NCBI RefSeq assembly: GCF_037975245.1
Contig: NC_092574.1
Location: 25,501,213-25,565,212 of the forward strand
Origin: Apostichopus japonicus
Taxonomy: Eukaryota; Echinodermata; Holothuroidea; Aspidochirotida; Stichopodidae
Direction of reading: 5' to 3'
Length of the DNA: 64,000 bases
The notes under the pieces are model-generated. The model saw only the letters and a program-made list of their open reading frames with translations. It did not search any database and had not been told where the DNA came from. Shown here piece after piece: positions 1 through 13,079 of this stretch (the first letter of the stretch is position 1; every line of letters starts with the position of its first letter). The position numbers and the translations under genes are program-made.

Positions 1-149
1 AGTTAAAAGTTCAAATAAAATAATGATAATAAATACAGCATTTTGGCCATAACCAGCATACCAAATATGACCGAAACCCTCAAAACCGTTGATACATCGG
101 AACGATAGGATCATACTATCAACTTAAGAAAGCACTAAGTAATTGAAAA

Positions 150-300
150 CGCCAAATGTTATGTGGTCAATAGAGGAAGAAGGAAATCTCATATTTAGTG
201 TGCAGTTGTGACACGTTAAGTGCAAGAAGCCTATTGTTTTTGTGGAGGTCAAAGGTCATTTAGAGTCACCAGAGGCCAAATTGTGGAAACATTGTTTTAT
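150..300 (-). repeat. Dispersed ~165-bp repeat, partial copy
   Basis: Read on the minus strand it follows the same order as the array at 6530-7090: GTGACTCTAAATGACC, TGACCTTTGACCTCC, ACAAAAACAATAGGCTTC, then a diverged tail. It includes a perfect TGACCTTTGACCT word at 248-260. Confidence 0.7.
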
Positions 301-1334
301 AATCTACCGTATCTCCCACCCACTAACCTATTATATCACATTTGTGTTACGCCTCATAAGAATAGGAGAGGTTGTTAGCAATTGGAAATTAGCTTATGGG
401 CATCCGGACATAGTATCAGCGAACCAGCAAACCAGCGACCGAAGTGCCATTGAATTAACTGTGTCGCTAATTCCATCAACACCCTGTGTAGACCTGGGAA
501 TAAAGGTTCATATTATGCTTGTACATACAACGGTTTGATAAAACTGTGTTCGTTAACACAGAAAGCAAGAAGGAAGAAAATGTTTCGTTTCAGAATACCA
601 ATACATTTAAGGTGGCCAAACATCTCCTAAATTATTTATTAAGGCTTTTACTACCTGCCATCAGTCATAATTCGCAAAATATACAACAGTTTTGGGAGTT
701 TTGAGAATTTTGAGACAAGTTTGCTGTAATTGCTGCTAGGATTTTTTGACAAAGATTTTCACTAAACACCACATGCGAGTTGCAGACAGATGCTCTTTCA
801 ATCATAGATTTTCATTGGGTAAAATATCGCTTTGATTTAGGCAGTGTAATGGAGTAATAGCGAAATTTTTGGCAACCCCAATCTGCAGCCGAAAGACAAG
901 ATAAATGATTGGGAAAATATACGAAATCGCACTAATCGGGTTGCGATTCAAAGTAGTAGTGAGGTACTGTATAGGCTTAGTACTCGTGCACACCTACTAC
1001 CTGCTACTGTATAGTATATGCCTAGTACTATAGAGGAGCACTAATGTAACAGAAGCTAAGCTATCTTCGTTTGTATTTTTGCAGATGTTTTATTTTTAAA
1101 AGTTTTTGACACTACAATAGGCCTATCTGCATATTTATGATTCTGCTATATGTTTCACTTTGTTTGGAAACAGTTTAAATTTCGTACTGCACAGAAATAT
1201 AGTTTTATTCTTAGAAATTATTGATGTTGTAGATCTATGTATGGAGACTTGAACAGCAGTCATAGTGGCGAGTGAATTTTGCGTTTTGTCGAGTAATATT
1301 TTAGTGACGGTTGCCATAACGAGAATACTTTTAA

Positions 1335-1610
1335 AAATATTTCAATGTCGAGGCCTCAAAAACCTTGAAAACATGATTTCTCATTGTATAAATCATGAAT
1401 ACTTTTCATACATAGCATGGCTTTGCCATATTGAGTATAAGAATCCTTGTGAGGTCAAATCTCATTTGAGGTCACCATAGTTCAAACTCTGAAAACCCTT
1501 TTACATTATATCTAACGATGGGTATCGTGGATACTTCTCATACTTAGTGTGTGGATGCATCACTTGAGTACAGACCCTTATTGTTCTTTTTAGAGGTGTG
1601 TATTGCCACA
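1335..1610 (-). repeat. Dispersed ~165-bp repeat, about 1.5 diverged copies
   Basis: Minus-strand order matches the array at 6530-7090 (AACAATAAGGGTCT, then ACACACTAAGTATGAG, GTTTTCAGAGTTTG, GGTGACCTCAAATGAG). It is more diverged than the 6.5-7.1 kb copies. Confidence 0.6.
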
Positions 1611-1710
1611 TACAATAGACTGACCTGTGTTTACCATGCCATAGTGTAATTGTACATCAAAATAGTGGTTCGGGCCAATCATATTGTTTAAGCTGTTTCT
1701 GGGTAACAAG

Positions 1711-1755
1711 CAGTCTAGTCTAGTCCAGTCTAGTCTAGTCTAGTCTAGTCTAGTG
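1711..1755. repeat. (TAGTC)n pentanucleotide repeat
   Basis: About nine units of TAGTC with one variant unit. Confidence 0.95.
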
Positions 1756-4505
1756 CAATGAATTCATCGAAACCTGAATGCGTTTTATATTTTGGTGATA
1801 ATAATCATTTCACACTCCTTGTATACCATCTTGACAATGTTTATTTTACCATGTTGTACGTTAAGACTTTGACGTGTTTCAAGACGATTTTCTTTTACGA
1901 CGTTATGCACATTAATAGCATCGCGTTAAAACGATACTTTTCAGATTTTACCAAGTCTTATGTAAAACTTCAAATTATATAATTTCACTGCCTTTGAAGG
2001 AAGGTTTATCTCGACAAATCGGTAAATTAAATTTACTTTTTATCTAGTATATAGGTAGTATCTACGTAAGATTGAATGAAAACTTCCGTAAGCATCACAA
2101 TCCAAACAGAAAACTTGAAAATTCTACTAACAAGCTGCCGTTCACATTCCAGTGGCAAATAAATCATTGAGTTAAATGACAATCCCAACAGTGCTTTGTG
2201 AAATTCGATAAACTGAAGGAAAACTGACCTAAGCTGACAACAGTTCTACATCAGGTTATAACTTAGTTGTGGAAACATGAGATACATCGCATTATCCAGT
2301 AATAACAATCCTCATGATAACAAACAACCGAAAAATTGGATGTAAAGGGTATGTCTATCTTTAAGCCAGAAATTAAATCTGATTTGCATTTATGCATACG
2401 AATTGGCCCAAGATGATTCAATATACGTCGGTTTCTTTCACATACGAAAGTTTTACTCAGTCAACTGATAACATTATGCGTTGACGTGTGGCAATGCCCA
2501 TAGAGTAATGAGAGTACTAGAAACTGACATATGCCATTTTAACTCGACATATGCCGATTATCGCATCATACGACCGTTTATTCAAAGCGAGAAGTTTATT
2601 CTATGATATGCGACGAAACTCTCAAAGGAGATTACGGGAACTGGCATGGCAGATTCCAATTTATTTTGCCCAATCAGAAATTCTAGAATTTTAACGCGCC
2701 AAACAGATTACGAGAAACAACTTTGAAAAAAAACATGTCACATATGGATTTCTAGTACATGTGAAGGTAATGTCTAATGGGAACACCATTAACGCACCAT
2801 AAAACCATAAACAGTGTTGAAGCTGTTTAAAACCTTACACGCTGTTGAGATAACAGATAACTCAGATCTGGGATAAGGTCCATTTACAACAGTACATGAT
2901 ATAGGAGGTCAGTGGTATACTATGTCACCAACCAGTTACATCAGCATTTACCATGGGTATGCATCATATATCATCAATTCATTTCATTAATCGACAACTT
3001 TTAATGTAAATCGAAACCTACCAATCAGTGAACATATCACCTGAGTTACCTCATTATCATAATTGTTAAACCAATCTCCTGATAATAATTGACATCAAGG
3101 TTCAAGGCATGTTTAATGTTTATATAGATTACCAAACTTTGACACTATCAATGACAAAAATGGACAAAGGAAACTTTTATTTACAAAATATACTCTTCAA
3201 GTTCACCCCCCTCTCCCCTTCACAACGTAACGCCGTCACTGTTCTTTAACGCCTCGTTAAATTGAATAGTAACAGACTACTTGCTTTAAAGCAAATTACT
3301 TCTTATTTTCGTAAGGAATGTTTACAGCAACGACGATTGCCTTTTGGGTTACCGCACTCGGGTTTATGATAGTTGACGTTACAGGGAAAATAGCATTTAA
3401 GACACTATACATTTGTAATAAATAAAGGAAATCATTAAAACTTGAAGGACATGGAAATCGAGGATGTCATATTCATACGGGATAAATTCTTCTTAACATG
3501 TTACTCGTTTCATGGCTGACGTGGCAGGAAAACCAGCGTAATTAATCACACAAAGTAGAATACAATTAAGGCGCAGGCGCATGTGAATGAACTTATATGG
3601 TTAATAGGAACAATTCATGATAACTTACCTTGTTTAGTGGTTGACGTGGCAGCGACTCAGCAGGACCATTCTGTTAGCGCAAAGTATATCATATTGACAA
3701 CGAGTGATAATCGACCGCCAAGTTGACCAGTTAAGGGTATTGCTTCTGAAGTGGGTAGTATTGACCTCTCATATAGTCCTACTGTGCGATACTGCTGTGA
3801 GTACTAATCAAAACGGAATTGAAGTTTGTATTGAACCCATGTAGAATTTAGTATTGTAATTTAAAGTTTCACCGTCTGTACTACATGTAGGAATTGTGCA
3901 ACAATGATATTCTTTAAGCAGTCGATCCTTGTTCAAAACACATCTTTAAAAAACATCAAAGTTGTACTTCTTTTGTCTGATTTTTCCAAATGGGATGTAA
4001 AATTATTCTTTCAAACTTCATGACAAAAGGTATTGGGGTACTTATTGAAACGGGTTGTATATACAACCATCATGGAATGTAACTCATAGAGTCAGTCTGC
4101 TTGCCTTTGTTTTTTATGCATGCTTTAAATGTCTATTTTGTAGCTGTCTTGTGTGTGTCGTTTAAATGGTATTTACAAACGGCAGAGAGGGGAAGGGTTG
4201 GTAGAAGCGGACTCACAATATGGAACGTAAAAAACAGATAGTTACCCTGAGTTACACTCTTTAATTCATTTTTCGTCGGTACTACTCATACATCCCCGTA
4301 GGCGTGACATTATATTTAGTTATTTACTTCTCTGATATCTCCTATCGAGCTGTGTAATACCAAAACAACGTTTAGCAAAGTTATTAACAACAAAACATGA
4401 ACGTAACATGACTTGACTCGAACGCACTTTTCACTTTACACAGGTCAATGATAATACAATGTAAATAAAACGCTTAATCCTTGATCCAATTTCATTTTAA
4501 ACCCC
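1756..4505. other. No gene or element recognised
   Basis: 2.7 kb of AT-rich sequence with short random open frames only. No splice-bounded exon, TIR or long repeat noticed. A mild repeat of the word TTGACGTGGCAG occurs near 3518 and 3640. Confidence 0.5.
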
Positions 4506-4576
4506 GTCAGTACGATAATCCATCCAGGTCAGTACGATCATCCATCCAGGTCAGTACGATAATCAATCCAGGTCAG
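4506..4576. repeat. 22-bp tandem repeat, three copies
   Basis: Units of the form TCAGTACGATAATCCATCC plus AGG are repeated three times with single-base changes, followed by a truncated fourth. Confidence 0.9.
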
Positions 4577-4748
4577 CGAGGGGGAGCAGAAATCCTGTAG
4601 TGCTAGACGATGTAGATTCAGCGGTGGCCCATATAGAGTCTTTGAAATGCCTTTAAGGCATTCAAGACTCGCCCCAAACCGTGTGCCGCCTCAAATAAGT
4701 TTACTTTCGTTGCTTGCAAGTGAAGTTTTTTGTCGTCGCTACAAAATG

Positions 4749-4776
4749 CAGATGATGATGATGATGATGATGATGA

Positions 4777-4824
<48 letters not shown>

Positions 4825-4837
4825 TAACGATGACGAT

Positions 4838-4868
<31 letters not shown>

Positions 4869-4872
4869 ATGT
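4749..4872. repeat. (GAT)n(GAC)n microsatellite
   Basis: About 120 bp of GAT, then GAC, then mixed GAC/GAT trinucleotides. The poly-Asp, poly-Ser and poly-Arg open frames in every register come from the repeat and are not genes. Confidence 0.97.
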
Positions 4873-4875
4873 TGA

Positions 4876-4955
4876 CGGGGTCTCGAACCCGGGATCTCGC
4901 GCACACAAAACGAGAGCCCTACCTTTTAACCAACAGGCCACTTGTACATAAGCTA
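4876..4955 (-). repeat. tRNA-like SINE head with a trinucleotide tail
   Basis: On the minus strand TGTTGGTTAAAAGGTAGGG (A-box-like) is followed by CGGGTTCGAGACCCCG (B-box-like). The sequence then passes straight into a long GTC/ATC trinucleotide run (plus-strand 4749-4872), as SINE tails often do. The acceptor stem and anticodon arm do not pair properly, so it is unlikely to be a working tRNA gene. Confidence 0.55.
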
Positions 4956-5547
4956 TCATTGTAGTACAGCCTACAAAGCTTCGACACGTCATTCAGTCAA
5001 TCGGTTATAGCTATCGGTATGCCTTCGACACCAGAAACAGATGACGTCATGACTGCAATTGCGTATAGCCGAACGATAATAGCTATTCATTGACGTGGAA
5101 ATGGTAAGCATGGTGCATCTATTTACAATTCATTATACATATTTTCAAATTATCCCCCGAAATCAGCGTCTATGCCCTCCCTTATTGACGCAATCTACAC
5201 GTAATGATGCTCACTCGGGCCTGTTTTGGCTTGCAGCAACAAAAGTGCGACGCGACGGAGGCATTTACCCTAACACGTAGCTTCGAGACATCATCTATAC
5301 GTAATACGTGTGCTTAAGGCGACTACATAGCTTCGAAAAGAGTAATAGATGACTTAATCACTACAATTGCCTATAGATGATCGGTAATAGCTAGTTATAG
5401 ACCGTGAAAACATGAAAACAAAGTATACCTGCTTATTAGTTAGAAGTATCATCCACGTGAATATTTAAATCACCGGTGATAATGAGTACGGAAGGATGAA
5501 ACAGTTAATAATCAGATTTTCAAATTCTCCAAGAAAATGTTGAAAAT

Positions 5548-5940
5548 TCACATGTTGTCCAGAGACAGTTCTTCCAGGTGGTAAATGATAACGAGACGGA
5601 CTGACTGAGAGATACATGTAAGTTCAGCATGAAGGGATTTAAAAGTTGCATAATCGGTATGATTTTCATACGCATTTATCGCCAAGGTAGACTTATAAAG
5701 AAGCCCAACCCCTCCTCCGGTTTTCTTTGACCTAGGGATATGATGAAACCAATAACCTGCCGGTGTACAAACATAAATTACACTATTGTCATCTGGTTTA
5801 AACCATGTCTCGGAGATTGCAATCAGGTCTAACTCATTACTTAGCATGCACAAAGTCAACAAATTCAATACTCTTTTTACGCAGGGATCTGGCATTAAGG
5901 GTACAAAACTGAAATTAGCTGGTTGCCTGTCATGTGATTT
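5548..5940 (-). mobile_element. LINE endonuclease fragment (Jockey/CR1-like)
   Basis: The minus strand encodes LNARSLRKKSIEFVDFVHA and, after a frameshift, AISETWF and GGGVGLLYK, the start of an APE-type endonuclease as found in CR1, L2 and Jockey LINEs. Only the N-terminal part is present, with at least one frameshift and no RT attached. A dead fragment. Confidence 0.75.
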
Positions 5941-6529
5941 ATGAACATTTCGTTCCTTCGACGACCAGCTCTCACAGCTCTGTTTTCCATGGGTGGACTT
6001 TCGACATATTCCAAATGATTTTATGATATTCAGTATACAAGGAAGTAAACTTATGTAGTCTATAGACTATAGTCTCTGTTAGAGGTTTCTATAACATCCT
6101 ATACATCATTACACTAACTATTCTCTAGATCTCCACAGAGGATTACGATAATCAATGCTCCCATTGTCCAGTTAGCGATGCTATTGTGCAGTACACTTCC
6201 AATGAAACGAAAACTAAAGATTAAAAGTTACTTGGCCAAGTCAAGGTGGCTGCACAAGCTTAGGAGAGATCCATGGTGGAAGGGAAGTACAGCAAAATGT
6301 GTGTGTTGAAGAAAGCACAACAAGTTACATTTATTTCACAAAGTCACAGCAACTGAAGGTCCAATAAGCACAGAAATTTCCAAGCTGAGCCCTCGTAGGT
6401 AACGTATCCACTGGTTCAAAACTTCAACAGAATGATTCACTAGAAAAAGCAATATATGACACTCAGAGAAAAAAGAGATGTAGAGAGGCTGCCTGCTATG
6501 CGCACTGCTACCAACAACATTTCATGAGC

Positions 6530-7090
6530 AGTTTTCTTCACGAATCTGACGTAATGTATAGTGAGGGTGTACATGTTTATAAGGTTTTCTCGATTTGACT
6601 TCTGATGACCCAAAAATGGCCTTTGATCTGCACCAAAAACAATAGGCTTCTTGAAGTCAATGTAGTACTTCTTCACACTAAACTAGAGGTCGGCCCACGC
6701 TTCTAGTATTTGAGATATCGTGATTACAATGTTTTTACAATTTAACCCCTGGTGACCCAAAATGACCTTTCTCAAGCTTCCCTTATTGAGATATCGTGTT
6801 TACGAAGTTTTCATATTGGACACCGTGTGACCCCAAATGAACTTTGACCTCCACAAAAAACAATAGGCTTCTTTAATTCAATGTGGTACATTTACACTTT
6901 TAAATATGAGGTTCTCCCAAGCTTCCCTTCTTGAGATATCGTGTTTACAAAGTTTTCACAATTTGAACCCTGGTGACCCCAAATGACATCTACCAAAAAC
7001 AACAGGCTTCCTTTACCCAATGTGGTACTTCTAAACACAATATGAAGTTGGTCCGATCTTCCCTTCTAGAGATATCGAAACCTTGGATGT
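6530..7090 (+). repeat. Tandem array of the ~165-bp repeat, three to four units
   Basis: Each unit carries GTGACCCCAAATGA, an (often degenerate) TGACCTTTGACCTCC, CAAAAACAATAGGCTTC, AATGTGGTAC and TTGAGATATCGTGTTTAC in that order. Units differ by 15-25 percent by eye. I know this repeat type from marine invertebrate genomes but cannot name the family. Confidence 0.85.
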
Positions 7091-7439
7091 TTTCTTCCAC
7101 ATGCTAAGAAGTATAGGATCAGAGGGAAAGTTATACCAGACCTATTGGAAAAATAAACCAAGTCAGAATATGGACATACAAACCAAATGAACATCACCAA
7201 ACTAATACACCCACAGCCCTAATTTCCATTCATTGGGATTGTTAACCCATAAAGGTTGCTTTACATAAGAAAGGAGAAGGCACTTGCTGTTCCAGATCGG
7301 AAGTTGCAAGCCACTCGAAGAATCCATGTGATGCAGATATCAAACATTTGATTAATCCATGATGTTGTGTCTCATTAATATTGTAAGGAAAGAATTTTAA
7401 CAAAGGGTCTTTTTCTTGACTTTTCAATTGCGTTTCGTC

Positions 7440-8705
7440 CTGTCTTGCCAAATCAATTAATGAAAGATCTTTTACGATTTATCAAAGAAACATGGCTTAT
7501 TCATTGGCTGACACAATTTCTTCAAGGATGGTCCAAACAAGTTAGGTTGGATAAAGGGTTATCGGATATAAAGGTTGGTGTGCCTTAGGGGAGGGGGTCC
7601 ATTATCTGCTATATCATTTCATATATATACTTATGGAATTAGATCAAAATTACCCATTTCTGTTACAAAATATGCCGATGATACTGCTGTATCATACACA
7701 ATTCCAAAGAGCTCTGTTGAAATCTCTGTTGACCAATTAAATTATTAGTGTTCTGTAAATGACAAAGTTCCAACATGTGACCGCAAAGCTTTATTGTGTA
7801 AACCCCCCCCCCCAAAAAAAAAAAAAAAATAAAGGAAATTGTTTTTAAAAATAAAACCATAAAACATGAAGGTCTAATTCTATCAAGATCGCAACGTATC
7901 ATTATTGAGGGATCTGAGGTGGCTAAAACCTCCAAAACTGAGTACTGGGAGTATACAGCGACGACAGTTTGACCTTTTCTTGCAAAGCATAAAAAAGTAT
8001 ATTATATAGTATCTAGTGTGGCTTACGTTTTGTCTTTCTTAAACCAAAATGCTAAGGAAAATGTTTTCAATATTATCATTCTACCCTGGCACATGTGATC
8101 TATACAGTGCCTGTCTGGTACCATTTTATATTGCAAAAAAGCGAAGAAATAAGAATGAAGTTTCTTAAATACACATCCTATATAATTTTGATTACAATAT
8201 ACTTTTAGAAAAAGTAAATGTTGCTGCCAGAACTGAGTTTACAAGCATAGCTAATAAGAGTTACAGTGATCAGAATGACCCTTTGTATACTGTACTAAAA
8301 AGTTTCCTGCACAAAATCGAGCAAAAAATCTAAGGAATCCCCACAAATACCAAACTTAAGTTTACAGAAACTCATTTATTTACCGTGATGCTTTTACATT
8401 CAATCCGAGCACAATTTTTGTTATATCGTTTTATGTATTTACTTTTGTATGTGTAGATGTATTTTATATGATATCCTATCATCTTAACATGTTTTCCCAT
8501 TTTATATTAGTTATTCTTGGACTGTTTGTTGTAGTCTGTTTGTAATAGCGTTTTATGTATTAACTTTTGTATGTGTAAATGTATTTGATACGATATCCTA
8601 TCATCTTTAAAAAAAAATTACCTTTCATATTAGTCATTCTACTTGTTGAGGTATTATATGACTCCTCTCTATAATTTTATATGTATACTGGAAATAAATA
8701 AAAAG
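7440..8705 (+). mobile_element. Decayed LINE reverse transcriptase and 3' end
   Basis: Plus-strand pieces read VRLDKGLSDIKVGVP (before the usual Q-G-S), then YADDTAVSYTIP, the RT active-site box. Further pieces resemble the CR1/L2 thumb and C-terminus. Stops and frameshifts are frequent. It ends at GGAAATAAATAAAAAG near 8705. A C- and A-homopolymer run lies at 7803-7830. Heavily decayed. Confidence 0.6.
8421..8645. repeat. Imperfect tandem duplication, unit about 125 bp
   Basis: Two copies of CGTTTTATGTATT...CTTTTGTATGTGTA...GATATCCTATCATC start near 8421 and 8546, in the 3' region of the decayed LINE. Confidence 0.8.
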
Positions 8706-8904
8706 AAGGAACAACATACTATAGTACAACTTGGAAACACTTGAACAATGGCACAGTTGTTTCCTTCTTTAAATCTGAGGATTCACACGAGGTTGGGTAA
8801 GAAAGAATTCACATTCCATTTAAGGTAGTCTGTGTGCTTCATAAGAGTTCCGACTTAAAAATATTACGCCACTGGAACTATTATTTTTGAAACTGCATGT
8901 GTTC

Positions 8905-9370
8905 ACATTTCATCATATCCCTTGTCTATTAAATTGTAGAAAATGGTGGGGTTTCTTTTAAAGTAAATTCAATATATCACCCTTTCAGCAGCCGGCTTTC
9001 CTTGCTATCCCTACCTCAATATCCCTCTATCCGACACCATATCACCCAAGAAAAACATAGAAACACTTACATCCGCCAAAAAACCATACAAATTCCTTGC
9101 CTATTTCACACATTGCAACAAAACGAGGGCGTTCTTTTTAAAAAATGTATAAGAACAGTATACCACACTTTAAACAGCCGGCTCTCCTTGCCCTCTATAC
9201 CACGTCTCCTCATTATATCTGACCCCTTCCATGCCACTCAAGATAAAAATACTAAAACACGTATTTTGATACCTGCGTATATAACCCACGTTAATTCCTT
9301 GTCTATATATCACAGTAAACCGTGGACGTTCTTTTTAAAATCAATAAGACCAATGTACCACCCCTTCGAT
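8905..9370. repeat. Degenerate tandem repeat, unit about 185 bp, three copies
   Basis: Three diverged units each carry CCTTGTCTAT (or CCTTGCCTAT), GTTCTTTTTAAA and CAGCCGGCTYTCCTTG in order. The plus-strand open frame across them is not a recognisable protein. Confidence 0.7.
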
Positions 9371-9863
9371 TAATTTTTCTATCGTTAGGTTATTCCACCT
9401 ACCCCCCCCCCCCTCCTCTCCCCATGTGACAGTGAATATTCACGGTGTACCCTATGTCTACCACACAAAGTGACGAATACTAGTCTGTGGCAGGACGAAA
9501 CTTCAAAATTTAGTTCTAGCATAGTGACGAATGTGTGACGAATGTCTAAAATTAACTGAAAATGACATGACATAACGACGAAATATATTTACACTAAAAT
9601 TACTACTTTGTAAGAAATTTTTCTATCAGCACCAAATATGAGAACTCAAGTACTTTTTGCTATATTTAAAATATTGACAACTTTCGGTACAAAAGATCCT
9701 TTTTTAATAACGTCAAAAATAAAGTCAAAATGTGAAAATCTTTGGAAATCTTTTCTCAAAAGTCACATTTGGAAAATTTGTCACTACGCCAGAACGGGGA
9801 CAAAGTGATCGGGTTGCGTATTAGTGACGTCGAGGTCGTGCACTGACCTAAATGGAGTGTGAC

Positions 9864-10232
9864 CATAGGCGTAGGAGGCGGGGCGATGGGGGGGGGCCTG
9901 CAGAACCCCAACCAAAAATTGTTGTGAAAATTCGGGTTATATGCTGAGAATTTTCCGGGCACCTACTGAAAGAAGAGTAATTTGCCATGTGTTTTTCAAT
10001 GATATTATTATTATCATTTTTATCGTAACGTTTCCCGATAATAAGAACCATATGGAAGGATGTTAACACGGAAAATGATTGTATGTTATTGGCAGATGAT
10101 GTAATAACCGAGGAATGCCGATATTATATGCACATTAACATGTTGAACGCGCGCGAAAAATTTTGGCTATATTTAACGAGCAAGTCGTTACAACCCCCCC
10201 CCCCCCGATCAAATTAGGTTCCTACGCCTATG
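9864..10232 (+). mobile_element. hAT-like MITE family 1, copy 1 (369 bp)
   Basis: The ends are inverted: CATAGGCGTAGGA left and its reverse complement right, each followed inward by a long G or C tract. Flanking 8-bp duplications AGTGTGAC (9856-9863) and AGTGTGAT (10233-10240) differ at one base. An internal GCGCGC patch pairs with its surroundings. No coding capacity. The TIR and 8-bp duplication point to hAT. Confidence 0.85.
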
Positions 10233-10479
10233 AGTGTGATCATTCCCGATTGGAAAATTTCCCATGATCAGGCTCCGAAAAAAATCCCAACAAATCCCAA
10301 GGACACTGTACTGTATGGATATCTAGCAATATCTAGCGATATCTAGGGATGAAAAGTGAAGGGAGATAGATAATCGAAGCCTTCAATGTGTAATGAACTA
10401 AAAACTATGAGTCTTTCGAAATAAAACGAATGTGGGGCATTGCACAATACACAGATAAAAGTTTTTTTTCAGTGTCATT

Positions 10480-11145
10480 TCAACTATTCGAATTTGTAAA
10501 GCAAACAGCAGATATCACATCATATAAATGAGCATGGATGAGCAGGATGAAAAGCCTCCAACTGTCTAGGCCTATGTGTGTTGTGTTCGGTTTCGGGAAA
10601 TAGCTGGTATGATTTCCTTCAACAAAGTTTTATGGTAGCCGTTATAAGAGGTTTTAATATTTGTACACCAATAAATATATTGTGTCTGAATTTTCGAAAA
10701 TTTCCTGACCACCTTTCTTCATCATACTTCCCTCTTGACCGGTGTGTTAGGGGTTGAAGAAGGTTTTTCTATTTGGTTGTCCAAAGATGAAATTTTGTGC
10801 AAAATTATGGGCATGTTTTGAAGTGAATTTATTCACGAGAATTGTGAAGTTTCAAATTCTGAACAAATAATGGGCTTAAAACCTTGAAAAGTGGGACTGG
10901 CGGGTATTGTGGGCCGCGACGTAGAATCACCTACACAAGCAATGATCCACAGGATGATGCGATGAGGTTGAGAATGATGTGTGACTGGTGACAGTCTTGA
11001 AAAGGTTAAAAGAAAAAAACTATTGGGAAATACTTGGTTCTCCGGCAAAAGTGTACATCTGGTTGGTCATTTTCAAGCCCAAGAAGTGCCATTTCCGGTG
11101 ATCTGGAGGGGTATTTAAACTAGAAATCCTGGATACGCGCCTGTT
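10480..11145 (+). repeat. 600-700-bp interspersed repeat, copy 1
   Basis: Shares long stretches with 26100-26684 and 37747-38966: TTCGAATTTGTAAAGCAAA at the start, GCCGTTATAAGAGGTTTTAA, CTTCATCATACTTCC, AATAATGGGCTTAAAACC, GTGCCATTTCCGGTGATCTG, and the end CCTGGATACGCGCCTG. This copy lacks the GC-rich hairpin block of the other two. No coding capacity. Confidence 0.85.
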
Positions 11146-11647
11146 TATGGTATTGGGAGGGAGGGTTTCGGGTGGGGATTGACTTCCGTTAATTTACGGA
11201 TATCAAAAACTCTTCTCAGAAGGTCATTCTAATTCAGACTTTCAAAGGTCCCTTAGAGTTGTTAGGGTCAGCAATCAATTTCAAACAAATATTTATCATT
11301 AGCTATCAATATTTCAAGTAGTGAAGAAAACAATTACATTGAAAGTAATTCAGCTTCATTTAATTAGTATATAATGAGATAGAATACATTTTTCGTATTT
11401 ATTATTTATCTCAGTTTAAGTATGATATGAAAATGGCTTTATTAAATATGCCTTTTTTGAAAGTTATGGTTTGAAATAAAGAGTTATAATTTGTATGGAA
11501 ATCAACACCACTGTAAATATATGTCTTTTTAGTTATGTATCCCCAAACAATAAAAAAAAAATCCGAGGGTTCTCAATAAGATTATTAATTAATTAAACGA
11601 TCAACCACAGAAGCAAAATATATCTTCTTTTATCATATTGTTATGAT
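11146..11647. other. 3' flank of the damaged dehydrogenase
   Basis: 500 bp of AT-rich sequence downstream of the stop codon at 11648. Nothing recognised apart from A/T tracts. Confidence 0.5.
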
Positions 11648-13079
11648 TTACTGTGCAGACGTAACCAGATTCGATTCTACATTAACGCCATCTTTGGTCG
11701 TGGTTATGATTGCTCCATTTAGGCTCTCATCTTCAATAACTAGGATAAAACCATCGACAACCACAGAGATACTGAAAATGAAGGAAAACCATATGTACTT
11801 GAATTTCTAGGCGTTAATTTGAAGTTTCTCAGTAAAAGGATATGTTTTGAGTATTTAAATATCCATAATATTATGTACGCATAAATAACAGTGACACCCA
11901 TTTGCATGTCAACATTTGAGCGTTGGTGACTATGATTTGATTGTCTAGAATAATTTTGAGCTTGTAAAACGATCACTTCTGGTCACTGGTTAAATGCATA
12001 GCTTAAAGTGACATTTGAGTGTTTTATACGTTTTACTGTCATCCGGCGACATTACGACACACAGTTCCAAAACTGTGATTTTCACCCAAAAGATTGCCTT
12101 ACAATACCCAACATCTTTAAAACATCGGAAGCTACCGGTTGACTTTCTTACGGCGGACGACTTGAGCCTTGTAACACCCGAAAAGGGCACTGTTCCGCTG
12201 GATTAACCCTTTTTTTTAAAGGAATCTATCCGTGATTAAAATTGACTGCTTGTCTTAAAACTGTGTGGTGAATATCTTTACAAGTTGGTGAATTGGATTT
12301 TGCGGAGACATACTTTGTTTTCTTGTAATTTTATGTATATTTGTTAATGTATCTCTCAACAGTAGAATGTCATGAGTAACGTCACGATGGCAAATGACAA
12401 TTGTAGGGATCTGGAGAGGCCGGGTCCAATACTTGTCAAGATCGCCGACCAAACACAGCAATCCGCTTTAAGAGGGAAAATGTCGTCATTTAATATAAGA
12501 TGAAACAATTGAACTCACTTAACCTCATATTCCAAGGAGGATTCTACATATTTTTCCATCTTTTCATCATCCATGACATCCTGAGATTTAAAGATGCTGG
12601 TCAAAACGAGTGCAGGGCAAATAGCAGCAACACGCAGATCTTTGCTAAACTCATCTGAACTGATCTATCGAACATTGTAAAAGGGAAACTGAATTTAAAA
12701 TAAATTAAAGAATCACCCTAATTTATGCATTCAGCACATCAACAATATTAACAACAACAACATGATGCTAACTCCTGTTAACAATATTCAGGTTTCATTT
12801 ATATACAAGAATCATGTTAACACGGATAAAAAGTATCGAAAGAGCACAGGAACGTTGGTAGGCTGAGCATAGAGGGCCGTGTCCCCCCCCCCCCCCTCTA
12901 GCAGACACATCTGTAGTCCCTAATATTTCAACAATCACGTCAACATCACGTGCACATGTGCCTTCCTCGATGTTGTTTTGATACCCCTTCTTAAATTGTT
13001 GGTGCGCCTTCAACCCAAATTTCCTGGCTACGGGCCAATCGCTATTCTTGGTTCCTTTATCTTCAAGAATCATACTTAG

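Noticed and set aside
4876-4955. tRNA gene
   Set aside because: A- and B-box-like words are present but acceptor and anticodon stems do not pair; a SINE head fits better.
4618-4992. Overlapping poly-Asp, poly-Ser, poly-Arg and poly-Thr open frames
   Set aside because: All are readings of one GAT/GAC trinucleotide microsatellite next to a SINE-like sequence.
12795-13073. 92-codon minus-strand frame in intron 5-6 region of the damaged dehydrogenase
   Set aside because: No homology I can name; it runs into a C-homopolymer and lacks splice support.
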